DNA of 64,000 bases from Nicotiana tabacum (Eukaryota; Streptophyta; Magnoliopsida; Solanales; Solanaceae). Below are positions 22,160-33,696 of this stretch, piece after piece (within the stretch, counting starts at the first letter, position 1; the number at the start of each line of letters is the position of its first letter). Made by a program: the position numbers and the translations under genes. The stretch is taken from the NCBI RefSeq assembly GCF_000715075.1, contig NC_134096.1, forward strand, positions 67,895,026 to 67,959,025. The letters are read 5' to 3'. The notes under the pieces were generated by a model. It was not told where the DNA came from. It ran no database searches and saw only the letters and a program-made list of their open reading frames with translations.

Positions 22160-23436
22160 CTGTAAAAGAGATCATCAATACGCGACAACGGGTACTTGTT
22201 CTTAATAGTGACTTTGTTCAATTGGCAATAATCAATACATATCCGCATTGTTCCATCCTTCTTCTTCACAAATAATACTAGTGCACCCCAAGGAGATACA
22301 CTCGGTCTGACAAACCCTTTGGCTAGTAACTCCTCGAGTTGCTCCTTCAATTCTTTCAATTCTTTCAGAGCCATGCGATATGGTGGGATAAATATAGGCT
22401 GGGTATCTGGAGCCAAGACAATATAGAAGTTAATATCATGAGCAGGTGGCATACTTGGAAGATCTGAAGGAAATACATCGGAGAACTCCCGAACTACATG
22501 CACTGAATCAATAGCCGGAGTCTCTGCAGTAGTATCCCAAACATAGGCTAGATAAGCCAAACAACCCTTCTCAACCATGTGCTGAGCCTTTATAGAAAAA
22601 ATAACTCGATTAAATAAACTAACAGACGAACCCTTCCACTCCAGCTTAGGCAACGCTAGAATAGCCAAGGTAACAGTCTTGGCATGACAATCTAGAATAG
22701 CATGATATGGAGATAACCAGTCCATGCTTAGAATAATTTCAAAATCGGTCATCTCAAGCAATAGGATATCTGCTCTAGTTTCATAACCACAGAATGTAAT
22801 AATACAGGACCGGTAGATCCGGTTCACAATAACAGAATCGCCCACAGGAGTGGACACATAAACATGAGTACTCAAGGACTCACAAGAAACACCCAGGAAT
22901 GGAGCAAATAGAGATGGCATATATGAATACGTGGATCCTGGATCAAATAATACTGAGGCATCCTTGTCGCAAATAGAAATAATACATGTACTCACAGCAT
23001 CTGAGGCCTCTGCATCTGGTCTGGCCGAAAAAGCATAGAATCGAGCTGGAGCGCCAACTGGCTGGCCTCCACCTGGCTGACCTCCACATCTAGGACGACC
23101 TCTACCCACCTGTCCTCCACCTCTAGGTGGTTGAAAGGCTGATGGAGCAACTAGGGCAGTAATTATAGGCTGCTGACCCTGTTGCACTAGTCTACCCCGT
23201 AGCCTGGGGCAAAATCTCTGTATGTGACTGGGATCCCTACACTCGTAACAACTTTGCGGTGCAATAATCCGCTGACTAGAAGTCTGGCCCTGGAGACCTG
23301 AATACCTACTGAAAGAACCCTGAATAGCTGGTGGGCGATAAGAACTCTCTGGTATAGCACTGAAATAAGGTCGTACTGGAGCAACTCGAGGAAGCGGTGG
23401 TGTTGGATATGGGGGTCTGCTGGACTGCCCTCTCAC
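22123..23436 (-). pseudogene. Zinc knuckle, aspartic protease and RT N-terminus
   Basis: A gag-type knuckle is seen as [15 protein letters not shown] (Cys-Cys-His-Cys). The protease active site is [12 protein letters not shown], with DPG where DSG or DTG is usual. RT motifs at the end include [20 protein letters not shown] and [17 protein letters not shown]. The frame runs out of register after DDLF near 22160. Confidence 0.88.
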
Positions 23437-23514
23437 GAACTAACCTCTACCCCCAGACGGAGCACCTCTGAACTCTTCAGAATACCTGAACCTTCTATTT
23501 CTCATACCCTGCTC

Positions 23515-24480
23515 TCAGCTCCGCTGACGTACACCCTCAATCCTGCGGGCTATCTCTACGACTAGCTCATAAGAAGTACGCATCTCAACCTCTCGAGCCA
23601 TAATGGCCTGAATGTCAGTATGTAAACCCGCAACAAACCTCCGCACTCTCTCCGCCTCAATAGAGAGTATCATAAGTGCATGGCGAGATAACTCAGAAAA
23701 CCTCGCCTCATAATCAGCCACTAACATCTGACCCTGCTGGAGCTGCTCAAACTAAAACCGCAACTCTTCCCTATGGGAGGGTGAAATATACCTGTCCAGG
23801 AAGATACGGGTGAACCTGTCCCAAGTCATGGGAGAAGAATCTGCTGGTCTACCAAGAACATAAGACTGCCACCATCTACGGGCTATGCCCTTTAGCTGAA
23901 AAGTAGCAAAGTCTACCCCATGAGACTCCAATATCCTCATGTTGTACAGTCTATCCTTGCACCGATCAATGAAATCCTGGGGATCCTCATGTCGCTCACC
24001 CCCAAAAATAGGAGGATGTAGTCTAGTCCATCTGTCCAATAGTTTCTGCGGATCATCGGCTATAGCTGGCCTGGGCTCAGGTGTAGCTGCTGCCACTGGC
24101 TGGACTCCACCCATGGGTAGTGCACCCTGGGTCTGATATACAGCAGTTGCCTGTCCATGAGCCTGCACGGTAGGGGTCTGTGCTCCCCCGCCCACCTGAT
24201 ATGTGGCTGGGTCTGCCAGAAATAAACCGACTTGAGTCATATTGTCCATGAACCGCAACATACGACCCATGACATCCTGCAATCCCGGTGCAGATATGAA
24301 ATCCACCGGAACTGGCTCTGCCACAGGCACCTCACGCTGCTCCTCAATAATGGGATTCTCTACTGGACCCACTGGCGGCATAACTGGAACAGTCCTGGGA
24401 CATCCTCTCCCTCTACCACGTGCTGGAGCCCTCCCTCGGCCTCTAGAAATTGGGGGAGTAGTCCTGGCCTCGAACCTCAT
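23515..24480 (-). pseudogene. gag (capsid) region of chromovirus
   Basis: Starts at ATG 24480 (MRFEARTTPP) with an Arg/Gly/Pro-rich N-terminus, then the retrotransposon gag core (FGGERHEDPQDFIDRCKDRL; GIARRWWQSYVLGRP; FLDRYISPSHREELRF). A TAG near 23750 interrupts it before ADYEARFSELSRHA. Frames 23939-24505 on the plus strand are shadows. Confidence 0.88.
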
Positions 24481-24675
24481 TAGAGCGCGTTCTCACCATC
24501 TGTGAGAGAATAAAAGAAGGATATTTAGTACTACATTAATTGCACGATGGAATATGAAGAAAGGTAGTTTCCTAACACCCTATAGCCTCTCGAAGATAAG
24601 TACATACGTCTTCGTACCGATCCGCAAGAATCTATTAGGTCTGCTCATAACTTGCGAGACCTACGTGAACCTAGT

Positions 24676-24687
24676 GCTCTCATACCA
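24676..24687 (-). other. Primer binding site (initiator tRNA-Met type)
   Basis: The minus strand reads TGGTATGAGAGC three bases after the 5' LTR end. It matches the usual TGGTATCAGAGC site, complementary to the 3' end of initiator tRNA-Met, with one mismatch. Confidence 0.8.
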
Positions 24688-24690
24688 TGT

Positions 24691-25886
24691 TGTCACGACT
24701 CAATTTCACCTATAGATCATGATGGCGCCCAACACTATAGTTAGGCAAGCCAACTAATAAATTAAACATATATTGATAAAATTTAAATCCAAGAAAAATA
24801 ATAAGACACCGAATTCTACCAATGTGTGTGCCAAGACCTGATGTCACAAGTGTATGAGCATCTAGTAGATTATACAAAACTCCAAATACTGTCTGAAATG
24901 AAAATAGATAAAATGAAAGAAAAATACAAGGAGAGACACTGGTAGCTACAGAACGGCTCAGAAAGACAGCTCACCAATATGCCCCTGGATAACGTGGGTG
25001 TAAGATGATAGGTTTTCCACTAGTACTTGCCTCAGGTCCTGCACAAAAAGTGCAGCAAGTGTAGCATGAGTACGTAAACAACGTGTATCTAGTAAGTATC
25101 AAGCCTAATCTCGAAGTGGTAGAGACGAGATGACCGACTTTGACACTCACTAAGGGTCATCAATAATAAATAGAATAAATTATAATTATTCAAATCAACA
25201 TGATTCACAAAGTTAACAATAATTTATTCAATTAGTAGAAATAATAAAAACCCTTCAAATGCAACAATTTTAAATCTATTAATTAAATCATTCAATTTCA
25301 ATAAAACTTATAATTTATCAAATAGCTTTACAAGCTACAATTCAATTTCAATAAATTTCTAATTTATCAAATAGCTTACAAGCGCAATTCAATTTCAATA
25401 ATTTCCAATTTATCAAATAGCTGTACAAGCTGTAATAAACTGTCCAAGTATCGTGTAATTAATATTATTAAGCACGATTTCTGCCGAGGTCGTACGACCC
25501 GATCCAGAGTTTCGTGTACACTGCCGAGGGACGTGCGGTATGATCCATAGATGCATCTATCCTGTATAGGCGTTCGGCCCGCTCCACCAGAAAGGAGGAC
25601 ATTTTCTTATGTACCTCCGGAATGAGAGTATATTTATTATAAGATAAATTCAGGAGGAAGAACAATTTCTCTTAATAATTAATTAATTTAAATAGAAAAT
25701 TTAAGCATATGAGATTTCCATCCTTTAATATCTTCTCTTGCTCCAATTTAATCCACTAGAAGGTCCTTTTCTCGATTATACAACTTTGATTGGCTCGAAT
25801 CTAACCAAAATTAATTCGATACAATCACTAAAATTTACTAGTAAATGCATTCTATAAGAAAATATTATATTTTTCAATAAAAATCT
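24691..25886 (-). mobile_element. LTR 2: truncated 5' LTR of the chromovirus
   Basis: Homologous to the first part of LTR 1 (plus-strand reading) from TGTCACGACTC to about 25886, where similarity stops abruptly. It also lacks about 230 bp relative to LTR 1 (missing part of 17700-17960, join near 25730). Only about 1.2 kb of a 2.9-kb LTR remains, so the element's true 5' end on the minus strand is missing. Confidence 0.85.
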
Positions 25887-26022
25887 TATTTTTAAAACTC
25901 AAATCCAAACGATCTAATTAAGAATGGAGGGATCGAATTGGAATCCTACCACACCCCTCGTAGTTGGAACTCTTTTAACATATACTCTGTTACTACTCTT
26001 TTTCTAATTTATTCCTTTTTTA
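25887..26022. other. Pre-insertion genomic flank of the L1 element
   Basis: Unique-looking sequence between the broken LTR 2 and the left target duplication of the L1. No gene is seen. Confidence 0.5.
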
Positions 26023-26036
26023 ATTTTTGTTTTGGT
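26023..26036. repeat. Target-site duplication, left copy (L1)
   Basis: TCCTTTTTTAATTT is repeated perfectly at 32060-32073, at the 5' end of the L1. It abuts the A-rich 3' tail of the L1 (minus strand). Confidence 0.75.
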
Positions 26037-26162
26037 GAAGAAACAATATTATTAATCATCCCAACAAAACCTGAGTACATTTAGTAACTATACAGACTAT
26101 GGAAACTAGGTATTTCTACCTATAATTTTCCATAGTCGCAAAATGTCTATAATTCTGTAAAT

Positions 26163-26687
26163 CTATATCTTTTTCCTATACAACTCTTCTATCCATTCCC
26201 TATCTCTTCTGCTTCCTTTCTTACTGCCATTTCTGTCATGTCTAGTTTTGCATTCCTGCTGGATTTGTGTACATATTGCTCCAGGTTTAGGAAGTCTTTG
26301 GTGCCATAGTGCTTCATTTCCTGCCTTCCATATATAATAGACCAATGCTGCTAGAACTGAGTTTACCAGATTCCTGCAGTTTTCTCCTTTGACCCCTCTT
26401 GTTAATCTTCTCCACATTCCTTGTAGTGTAGTATTCTGGACTCCAATATTCAACCACTTTACCATAGCCTGCACACAAGCTCTAGAGAATTGACATTCAA
26501 AAAAGAGATGCTCAATCGTCTCAGGTGCATTATCACATATTGCACACATTGTATCTTGTGTAACCCCCATCTTCTGCAATCTCACTCTTGTTAATAATCG
26601 GCCATGTCTAGCCAGCCAACAAATAAAACTGTGCTTAGGAACATTTCCTTTACTCCATACCCACTTACTCCAAGGCCACTTTTCCAT
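26163..26687 (-). pseudogene. L1 zf-RVT zinc-binding region (copy B)
   Basis: 174-residue frame with the CAICDNAPETIEHLFFEC Cys-Cys-His-Cys pattern of the reverse transcriptase zinc-binding region of plant LINEs. Differs from copy A by only a few residues. Confidence 0.88.
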
Positions 26688-26873
26688 TCTTCCTAGTCTC
26701 CAAAAGTAGCCACTTTTGATATTATAGTTGCCATTTTTTATTAGCCACCCTTGGTCTACCTACCCCTGTGCAAACCTGTCTCTCACCGAGCATATTTTCT
26801 TCCAATACCAGTAGCAATCCTTAGGAGGCTTATATTGCCACAAAGAGCAGTCTTTTAAGTAGATATGATCTAT

Positions 26874-27397
26874 CTATTTCACCCATATGTCATCTGCCTT
26901 CCTAGCTATATTCCAGACATATTTACCTATTGCAGCCTCATTCCATAATACTCCATTAGTGATACCTAAGCCTCCCACTTCCTTTGTTCTACATACCAGA
27001 TCCCATGCTATTAATGATGCTCTGTTGCTCACCTCCTTCCCATCCCATAAGAAATTCCTGCATACTGTATTAATCTGTTTCATCACTGCCTTTGGTAGTA
27101 GGAATATAGATGCCCAATATGTGTGTACATGCATTAATACTGAGTTGATAAGCTGCACTCTTCCTGTATATGATAGGTGCTTTGATCCCCAAGTTTTAAT
27201 TCTTGTTGTCATCCTGTCTACTAACGTTTCACAGTCTATATTGTTCAGTTTTTTGGTTGAGATTGGAACCCCCAGATACTTAAATGGTAGTTTACCCTTC
27301 TGGTACCCTGTTAGCTCACACAAATCCAGTAAGCTTTGTTGTTCCATATTAGCACTAAAAATATTAGATTTCCCAGCATTTGTGCAAAGTCCTGATG
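26874..27397 (-). pseudogene. L1 RT C-terminal region (copy B)
   Basis: Continues the RT frame on the far side of the solo LTR (GLCTNAGKSNIFSAN, LPFKYLGVPIS, GRVQLINSVL, CRNFLWDG). Nearly identical to copy A at 16043-16656. Confidence 0.88.
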
Positions 27398-30258
27398 TGT
27401 CACGACCCAATTTCACCTATAGGTCGTGATGGCGACCACCACTATAGCTAGGCAAGCCAACTAATACATTAAATATATATCGATAAAATTTAAATCCAAG
27501 AAAAATAATAAGACACCAAATTCTACCAATGTGTATGCCAAGACCTGGTGTCACAAGTATATGAGCATCTAGTAGATTATACAAAACCTCAAATATTGTC
27601 TGAAATATAAATAGACAGAATAAAAGAAAAATACAAGGAGAGATACTGGTAGCTACAGAACGGCTCAGAAAGACAGCTCACCACTATACCCCTGGATAAC
27701 GTGGGTGTAAGACGATAGGTTTCCCACTAGTACTTGCCTCAGGTCCTGCATAAAAAGTGCAGCAAGTATAGCATGAGTACGTAAACAACGTGTACCTAGT
27801 AAGTATCAAGCCTAATCTCGAAGTGGTAGAGACGAGATGACCGACTTTGACACTCACTAAGGGTCATCAATAATAAATGGAATAAATTATAATTATTCAA
27901 ATCAACATGATTCACAGAGTTAACAATAATTTATTCAATTAGCAGAAATAATAAAAATCCTTCAAATGCAACAATTTCCAATCTATTAATTAAATCCTTC
28001 AATTTCAATAAAACTTCCAATTTATCAAATAGCTTTACAAGCTGCAATTCAATTTCAATAAATTTTCAATTTATCAAATAGCTTACAAGGTGCAATTTAA
28101 TTTCAATAAATTTTTAATTTACTCAAATAGCTTTACAAACTGCAACAAACTGTCCAAGTATCGTATAATTATTATTATTAAGCACGATTTCTGCCGAGGT
28201 CGTACGGCCCGATCCAGAGTTTCATGTACACTGCCGAGGGACATGCGACATGATCCATAGATGCATTTATCCTGCCGAGGCGTTCAGCCCGCTCCACAAG
28301 AAAGGAGGACATTTTCTTATGTACCTCCGGAATGAGAGTATATTTATTATAAGATAAATTCAGGAGGAAGAACAATTTCTCTTAACAATTAATTAATTTA
28401 AACAGAAAATTTAAGCATATGAGATTTTCATCCTTTAATATTTTTATCTAACAATTCACAATATATATATATATATATCAAATAATATTAATTAAACAAG
28501 GAATACAATTTGCACAAGTAATTCATGCTTTGAGTCCTAAACTACCCGGACTTTAGCATTAATAGTAGCTACGCACGGACTCTCGTCACCTCGTGCGTAC
28601 GTAGCCCCCCACAATTAGCAGCAATTATTTAATTTTAATCACCTATGGGGTAATTTCTCCCTCACAAGATTAGACAAGAGACTTATCTCATCTTGCTCCA
28701 ATTTAATCCACTAGTAGGCCTTTTCCTCGACTATCCAACTTCGATTGGCTTGAATCTAACCAAAATAATTCGATACAATCACTAAAATTTATAGGAATCA
28801 ATTCAATAAGGAAATACTATATTTTCAATAAAAATCCCAAAATTAATTAAAAATTCGTCCGTGGGGCCCACGTCTCGGAATTCGATGAAAGTTACGAAAT
28901 CCGATAACCCATTCAATTACGAGTCCAACCATACCAGTTTCACTCAAATCCGACTCCGAATAGATAACGAAATCTCGAAAATTCGTTTCTATGAGATTTC
29001 AAAAATTTTCCAAATTTCAATCTCAAAACACTAATTTATGGTGAAAACAATGATATACTTGTATATGTAGACCAAATCTGAGTTAGAATCACTTACCCCA
29101 ATATTTTTTTCTTGTAAATCTGTCCAAAGTCGCCTCTGCTCAAGCTCAAGTTCGTCAAAAATGGCAAATGGGACGAATGTCCCTGTCTTTTATAACTTAC
29201 AGATCTGTTCAGTCCGATCAGGAAGCTCGATCAGGGAGTTCGATCAGGGAGCTCGATCAGAGAGCTCGATCAGGGAGTCTGATCAGGGAGCTCGATCTGG
29301 GAGTCCGATTATGGGAGCTCGATCAGGGAGTCCGATTTTGGGAGTCCGATCATGGGCCTCGATCTTGGGCTCGATCACAGCCCAGAATTTCCAGCAGAAG
29401 AGAAACATTACAGGAGTTGTTTAAGTCCAATTTTTGATCTGTTAACCATCCGAAACTCACCCGAGACCCTCAGGACCTCAACCAAATATACCAACAATTC
29501 CTAAAATATCATACGAACTTATTTGAAACCTCAAATCACATTAAACGACGCTAAATCCACGAATTATGCTCCAATTCAAGCTTAATGAAACTTAAAGTTT
29601 CCAACTTCTACATTTGAAGTCGAAACCTATCAAATCAAGTCCGATTGATCTTAAATTTTGCACACAAGTCATAAATAACATAACGGAGCTATGGAAATTT
29701 TCAGAACTGTATTCCGACTCCGGTATCAAAAGGTCAACTTCCCGGTCAAACTTCCAAACTTAAATTCTTGTTTTAGCCATTTTAAGTCTAATATCACTAA
29801 GGACTTCCAAATAAATTTATGATCACGCTCCTAAGTGCAAAATCATCATACAGAGCTGTTGTAATCATAAAAATTCTATTTGAGGGTTGTTTGCACATAA
29901 TTCGACATCCGGTCACTATTTGAACTTTAACTTTTAATTTTTCATCAAAATTCCATATCTCGGGCTAGGGACCTCAAAATTTAATTCCGGGCATACGCCC
30001 ATGTCTCAAATCACAATATGGACCTACCGGAACTGTCAAAATACTGATCCGAGTCTGTTTGCTCAAAATGTTGACCAAAGTCAACTCAGTTGAGTTTTAA
30101 AGCTCTAATTCACATTTTAAATCCATTTTCACATAAAAATTTTCCGAAAAATTTTACGGACTGCGCACGCAAGTCCAGTAATGATAAATAGTGCTTTTTG
30201 ATATCTTAGAACACAAAATTAATTATTAAGTTTAAAGATGACATTTTGGGTCATCACA
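27398..30258 (-). mobile_element. LTR 3: solo LTR inside the L1
   Basis: TGTCACGACCC...GGGTCATCACA, 2861 bp, flanked on both sides by TGATG (27393-27397 and 30259-30263). No internal region adjoins it, so it is a solo LTR left by LTR-LTR recombination. Its left part resembles LTR 1 closely, while the part near 28080-28290 departs from both LTR 1 and LTR 2. Frames 28178-28375 and 29161-29437 in it are not genes. Confidence 0.9.
29215..29370 (+). repeat. gatcagggag tandem repeats (LTR 3)
   Basis: About 10-12 units of the 13-bp type seen in LTR 1 at 18484-18690, with fewer copies and a different order of variants. Confidence 0.8.
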
Positions 30259-30263
30259 TGATG

Positions 30264-31551
30264 CCTTTGAAAATGTCTGAAGTCCTCTAAGCATTAGCAA
30301 TGCTGACTGATATGTTCCCTTACAAAACAGTAGAACATCATCAGCAAAGCACAAATGATTCAACTGCAGCCTTTTGCACTTAGTGTGGAATTCAAATCCT
30401 GGCATACTTGCTACTCTCCTCATTATTCTAGAGAAATACTCCATGCATATGACAAACAACAATGGTGATATAGGGTCCCCCTGCCTCAATCCCCTTTTGC
30501 CGTGAATATTGCCATATAATCCCCCATTCAAAGCTATATTGTATTGTGCTGTAGATATACAATTCATCACCCATTTGATGAACTTACCAGGGACGTTCAT
30601 AGCATACAACATCTCCTCTACAAACCCCCATTCTACTGTATCATATGCTTTCTTGAGGTCTATTTTGATCAAACAGCTCTTAGTTGTAGCTTTTCTGTTG
30701 TATAATCTTACTAAATCTTGGCAAATAAGAATGTTCTGCACAATACTTCTACCAGCTACAAATGCACTCTGATTCTCAGATATTATCTCAGGGAGAACCA
30801 TTTTGAGTCTGTTGCAAATCATCTTGGAAATGACTTTATATATTGTATTATAGCATACTATTGGCCTGTAATCTCCTACACTGGAATCATGTGCACTCTT
30901 TGGTATGAGGGTGATTACTGTATTGTTCCAAACTTTAAGCATTTTCCCATTCTTGAAGAACTCCATCACAGCATCTACTACATCATTTCTTACAATTTCC
31001 CACCCATCTTTGAAGAATTGACTTCCAAAACCATCTGGTCCTGGTGCATTGTTCCCATCAATAGCCCATAGTGCTTTCTTCACTTCCTTCTCAGTAAAGT
31101 CTTCTATTAGCATTTTACTATGCCTATCAGAGACTATTGGCCCCTGTCTTACCAATTGACTGCATACCTGATCTCTTTCCCGTTGTTTATTTCCCAGCAA
31201 ACCTTCATAAAATGTTATAAATGCCTTAGCTTTCTCCTCTAATTTAGTTACATATTGTCCTTCTGCATTGTCAATAGCTAGAATTCTATTAGAATTCCTT
31301 CTTGCCTTCATCATGCTATGAAAGAATTTCGTGTTCATATGACCTTGATTCAACCACTGTATTTTGGACTTTTGTCTCAAATACTGTTCTCTAGCCTTGT
31401 TCCATGATCTACATTCCTGGGATAATTTCATTTCTTCTTCTATCAACTTAGTATTGTTTGGATCCTTTTGAATGTCTTCTTGGCAGTTTTGCAGCTTCAT
31501 CATTGCCTCATCTGCTTTCCTCTCTACTTCACTAAATTTATCCTTATTCAA
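30264..31551 (-). pseudogene. L1 reverse transcriptase N-terminal and catalytic part
   Basis: Open from 31551 into the LTR. It contains RT landmarks NNAPGPDGFGSQFF, YRPIVCYNTIYKVISK, SAFVAGRSI, LIKIDLKKAYDTVEW, GLRQGDPISPLLFV and the catalytic FADDVLLF. The remainder of the domain lies across the solo LTR at 27397-26874, after the duplicated TGATG. Confidence 0.9.
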
Positions 31552-31559
31552 CTATTGTA

Positions 31560-32059
31560 AAGTGTGTTTATTTCTATGTAACTTCCCCACTAATTCATAC
31601 ATTTTAGTGCCCTTCCTTTCAGTCTTCCAACCAGCTTTAACTTTCTCCTTGAAATCTGCTGCCAAACTCCACATGTTGTAGTATTTAAACAGTTTATTCT
31701 TCCTTTTGTTTCCTGTTCCCAGCTTATAATAGCTGGGCAATGATCAAACAACCCCTTATTTCTATAATGTACACTTGATGCAGGTAATTTCAGATTTCAC
31801 TCATCATTCACCATCACTCTATCAATTCGACTGAGCACCCTATCCCCTCCACTTTGTTTGTTTGTCCATGTGAAAAATGCTCATATGGATTTGAGTTCCA
31901 TCACTGAACACTCCTCAGCACATTGCTTGAACTCTCTAATTTCTGCCATTGTGACTGGGCTGCCTATTCTTTTATCCTTATGTAGAACACAGTTAAAATC
32001 CCACATTATAGCCCAGGGGCCTTTAATCTGTCCATTAATTTCTTTAATTGTCCGCCATA
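31560..32059 (-). pseudogene. L1 AP-endonuclease C-terminal remnant
   Basis: Broken frames encode the end of an EEP endonuclease (FTWTNKQSGGDRVLSRIDRV; NKGLFDHCPAI), including the SDH-like DHCPAI motif. The frame shifts near 31730, and an in-frame TAG follows at about 31552. Confidence 0.8.
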
Positions 32060-32073
32060 TCCTTTTTTAATTT
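32060..32073. repeat. Target-site duplication, right copy (L1)
   Basis: TCCTTTTTTAATTT, identical to 26023-26036, directly after the 5'-truncation point of the L1. Confidence 0.75.
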
Positions 32074-32110
32074 AACAAAGATGATGTAGAAATGAACTCA
32101 AATGAACTTG

Positions 32111-32726
32111 TTGATTACCCGTAAAATGGTACAGTTGAATTTATAACATAGTTTATAAACAAACGAATCGATTTGATCCCAACATGATAAATAAATTAAC
32201 TAAAATGCGAGACTTAGCGTTAAAATCGAGATAAGATAACAAACAACTTGGTTCCGGGAGCAGGGCTTCTGAAGACATCAATAAGAATATTGATAAACAG
32301 AAAATAAAGTATTATTGAGCTTAGAATAATGTGTAGCATAAGTTTGTCATAATTTTTGTGTCTTACAATGGTTGTTGAAGTCACTATTTAAAACTACACT
32401 TAGGGAACAAGGCCTTAGGATCAAGCCCCTCTTAAATGACAATTATGGGGGTCATTGATGAATATATAACGGCAGGCTATGAATGCCAAAATTCTGTATA
32501 AATAATTGTGTATTTCATACTGGGAAATATTCTTCATTGAATGCCATCGGGTGGCAAATATTTATTTTTTCCTCGTTAACAATGTTCCATTCGTTGTTTG
32601 CCTGGTGCCAACCGAAGTGGATGTCCTCGGTCTTGGCTTCTACTTGCTTCGTCCTCCGTCTGTCTCCGGTTTTACGTGTCGCTCTTTTATTCGAGTATTT
32701 AGAATGAACATATTTTACCCTATACA
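32111..32726 (-). mobile_element. 3' LTR of the Tat element
   Basis: Aligned with 43179-43768 along its length (GAATCGATTTGATCCCAA; GAATGCCAT..GGTGGCAAAT; CGTCCTCCGTCTGTCTCCG). The exact left limit is uncertain by a few bases. Confidence 0.75.
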
Positions 32727-33696
32727 GATAGTCCTCCTGATTTCCGGTGTCACATCTTTGTGCCATTGGGATGTTGGTGAAGATTCCTTTCTTGGTGGAA
32801 TTTTTTTTGATCCCTTTTGAAAATTTTTTGTGGCTTTATTAGACGCACGTCTCTCCGTATTTAATACCCCAACATGTGTCACTCCACGATTTAGCAATAT
32901 TTTCGTCGGTTCTCGAGGTAATCATTGTCACGATTTTAGCCGCCTATTTCTTTACTTATACGTCCCATTCTTCTTCTTTTACACTTCACCGTTCTACAAA
33001 CTCTATCAACTTCTTTGCATTCAACTCTTTTTTGCTTTCATTTTTCTTCAATCTTCTTCTTCAAAGAACTCTTATTACCTTCTGTTGATCATGGCTTCTT
33101 CTTCCAATAATTTAGGTTCTCTAAAAAAATAAAGAAAATGCTGTTGATGCTGACCCCCCTACGGTAAGTACCATTATTCCCACAAGACTCAACACAGCCA
33201 AGGACTTCGAAGAGAAGTTTTCTTCTACAAGTTCTCGTACATGGGCTGTTGGCACATAGCCTTCTTCCATACGTCCTTACAGTATTCCTACTGTGAAGGA
33301 GGATTGTGACTGTCATGATCTAAATATCATCGCTCCCAAACTGGTAGAGCGAGTAACCTTTCCTAAGAAGGGCTTTATGTATGCTTATATATACCCATTT
33401 ACTTTGAGTGTGTTTTCTTTGAGCAGGGGAATTGACCCCGTGATTTTGGAGTTGTGCCACAAATACTAGATTTGTTTGGCACAGGTAGGCCCTTTGGTGT
33501 GGCGAATGGTAGCTTGTCTACGGCGTCTGTGCCAGGAGGCGAATGAATAGCTCACCTTAGCTCGCATGGTGAACGTCTACTTTCCCAAGATTTTTGTGGG
33601 GGAGTAATAAATCTCAGCAAACGTGGCCACCATGCTTTGCTCACTAGCATAGATGATGACAATGACCGTGGATGGATGGAGTGGTTTGTTACTGTT

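Larger units (their letters stand above)
19547..24480 (-). pseudogene. Chromovirus gag-pol (Ty3/gypsy, Tekay/Del-like), degenerate
   Basis: The full domain order is present on the minus strand: gag, zinc knuckle, protease, RT, RNase H, integrase and chromodomain. The first part (24480 to about 22160) is in one frame and the rest (to 19547) in another, so a single 1-nt deletion in RT near 22160 separates them. In-frame stops near 23749, 23441, 21628, 21097, 20413 and 20279 split it further. At least two fit CAG or TGG to TAG changes. ATG 24480 opens gag. The element cannot make an intact polyprotein but is not old enough to be unreadable. Tekay assignment is by recalled similarity. Confidence 0.9.
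26037..32059 (-). mobile_element. 5'-truncated L1-type LINE, split by a solo LTR
   Basis: Without the nested LTR (27398-30258 plus one TGATG) the element is about 3.16 kb. On the minus strand it runs from the C-terminal part of the AP endonuclease (32059-31560), through RT (31551-30264), RT C-terminus (27397-26874) and zf-RVT (26687-26163), to a 3' UTR and A-rich tail near 26037. A perfect 14-bp target duplication flanks it. It is dead: it lacks the 5' end, and frameshifts and stops occur. Confidence 0.9.
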
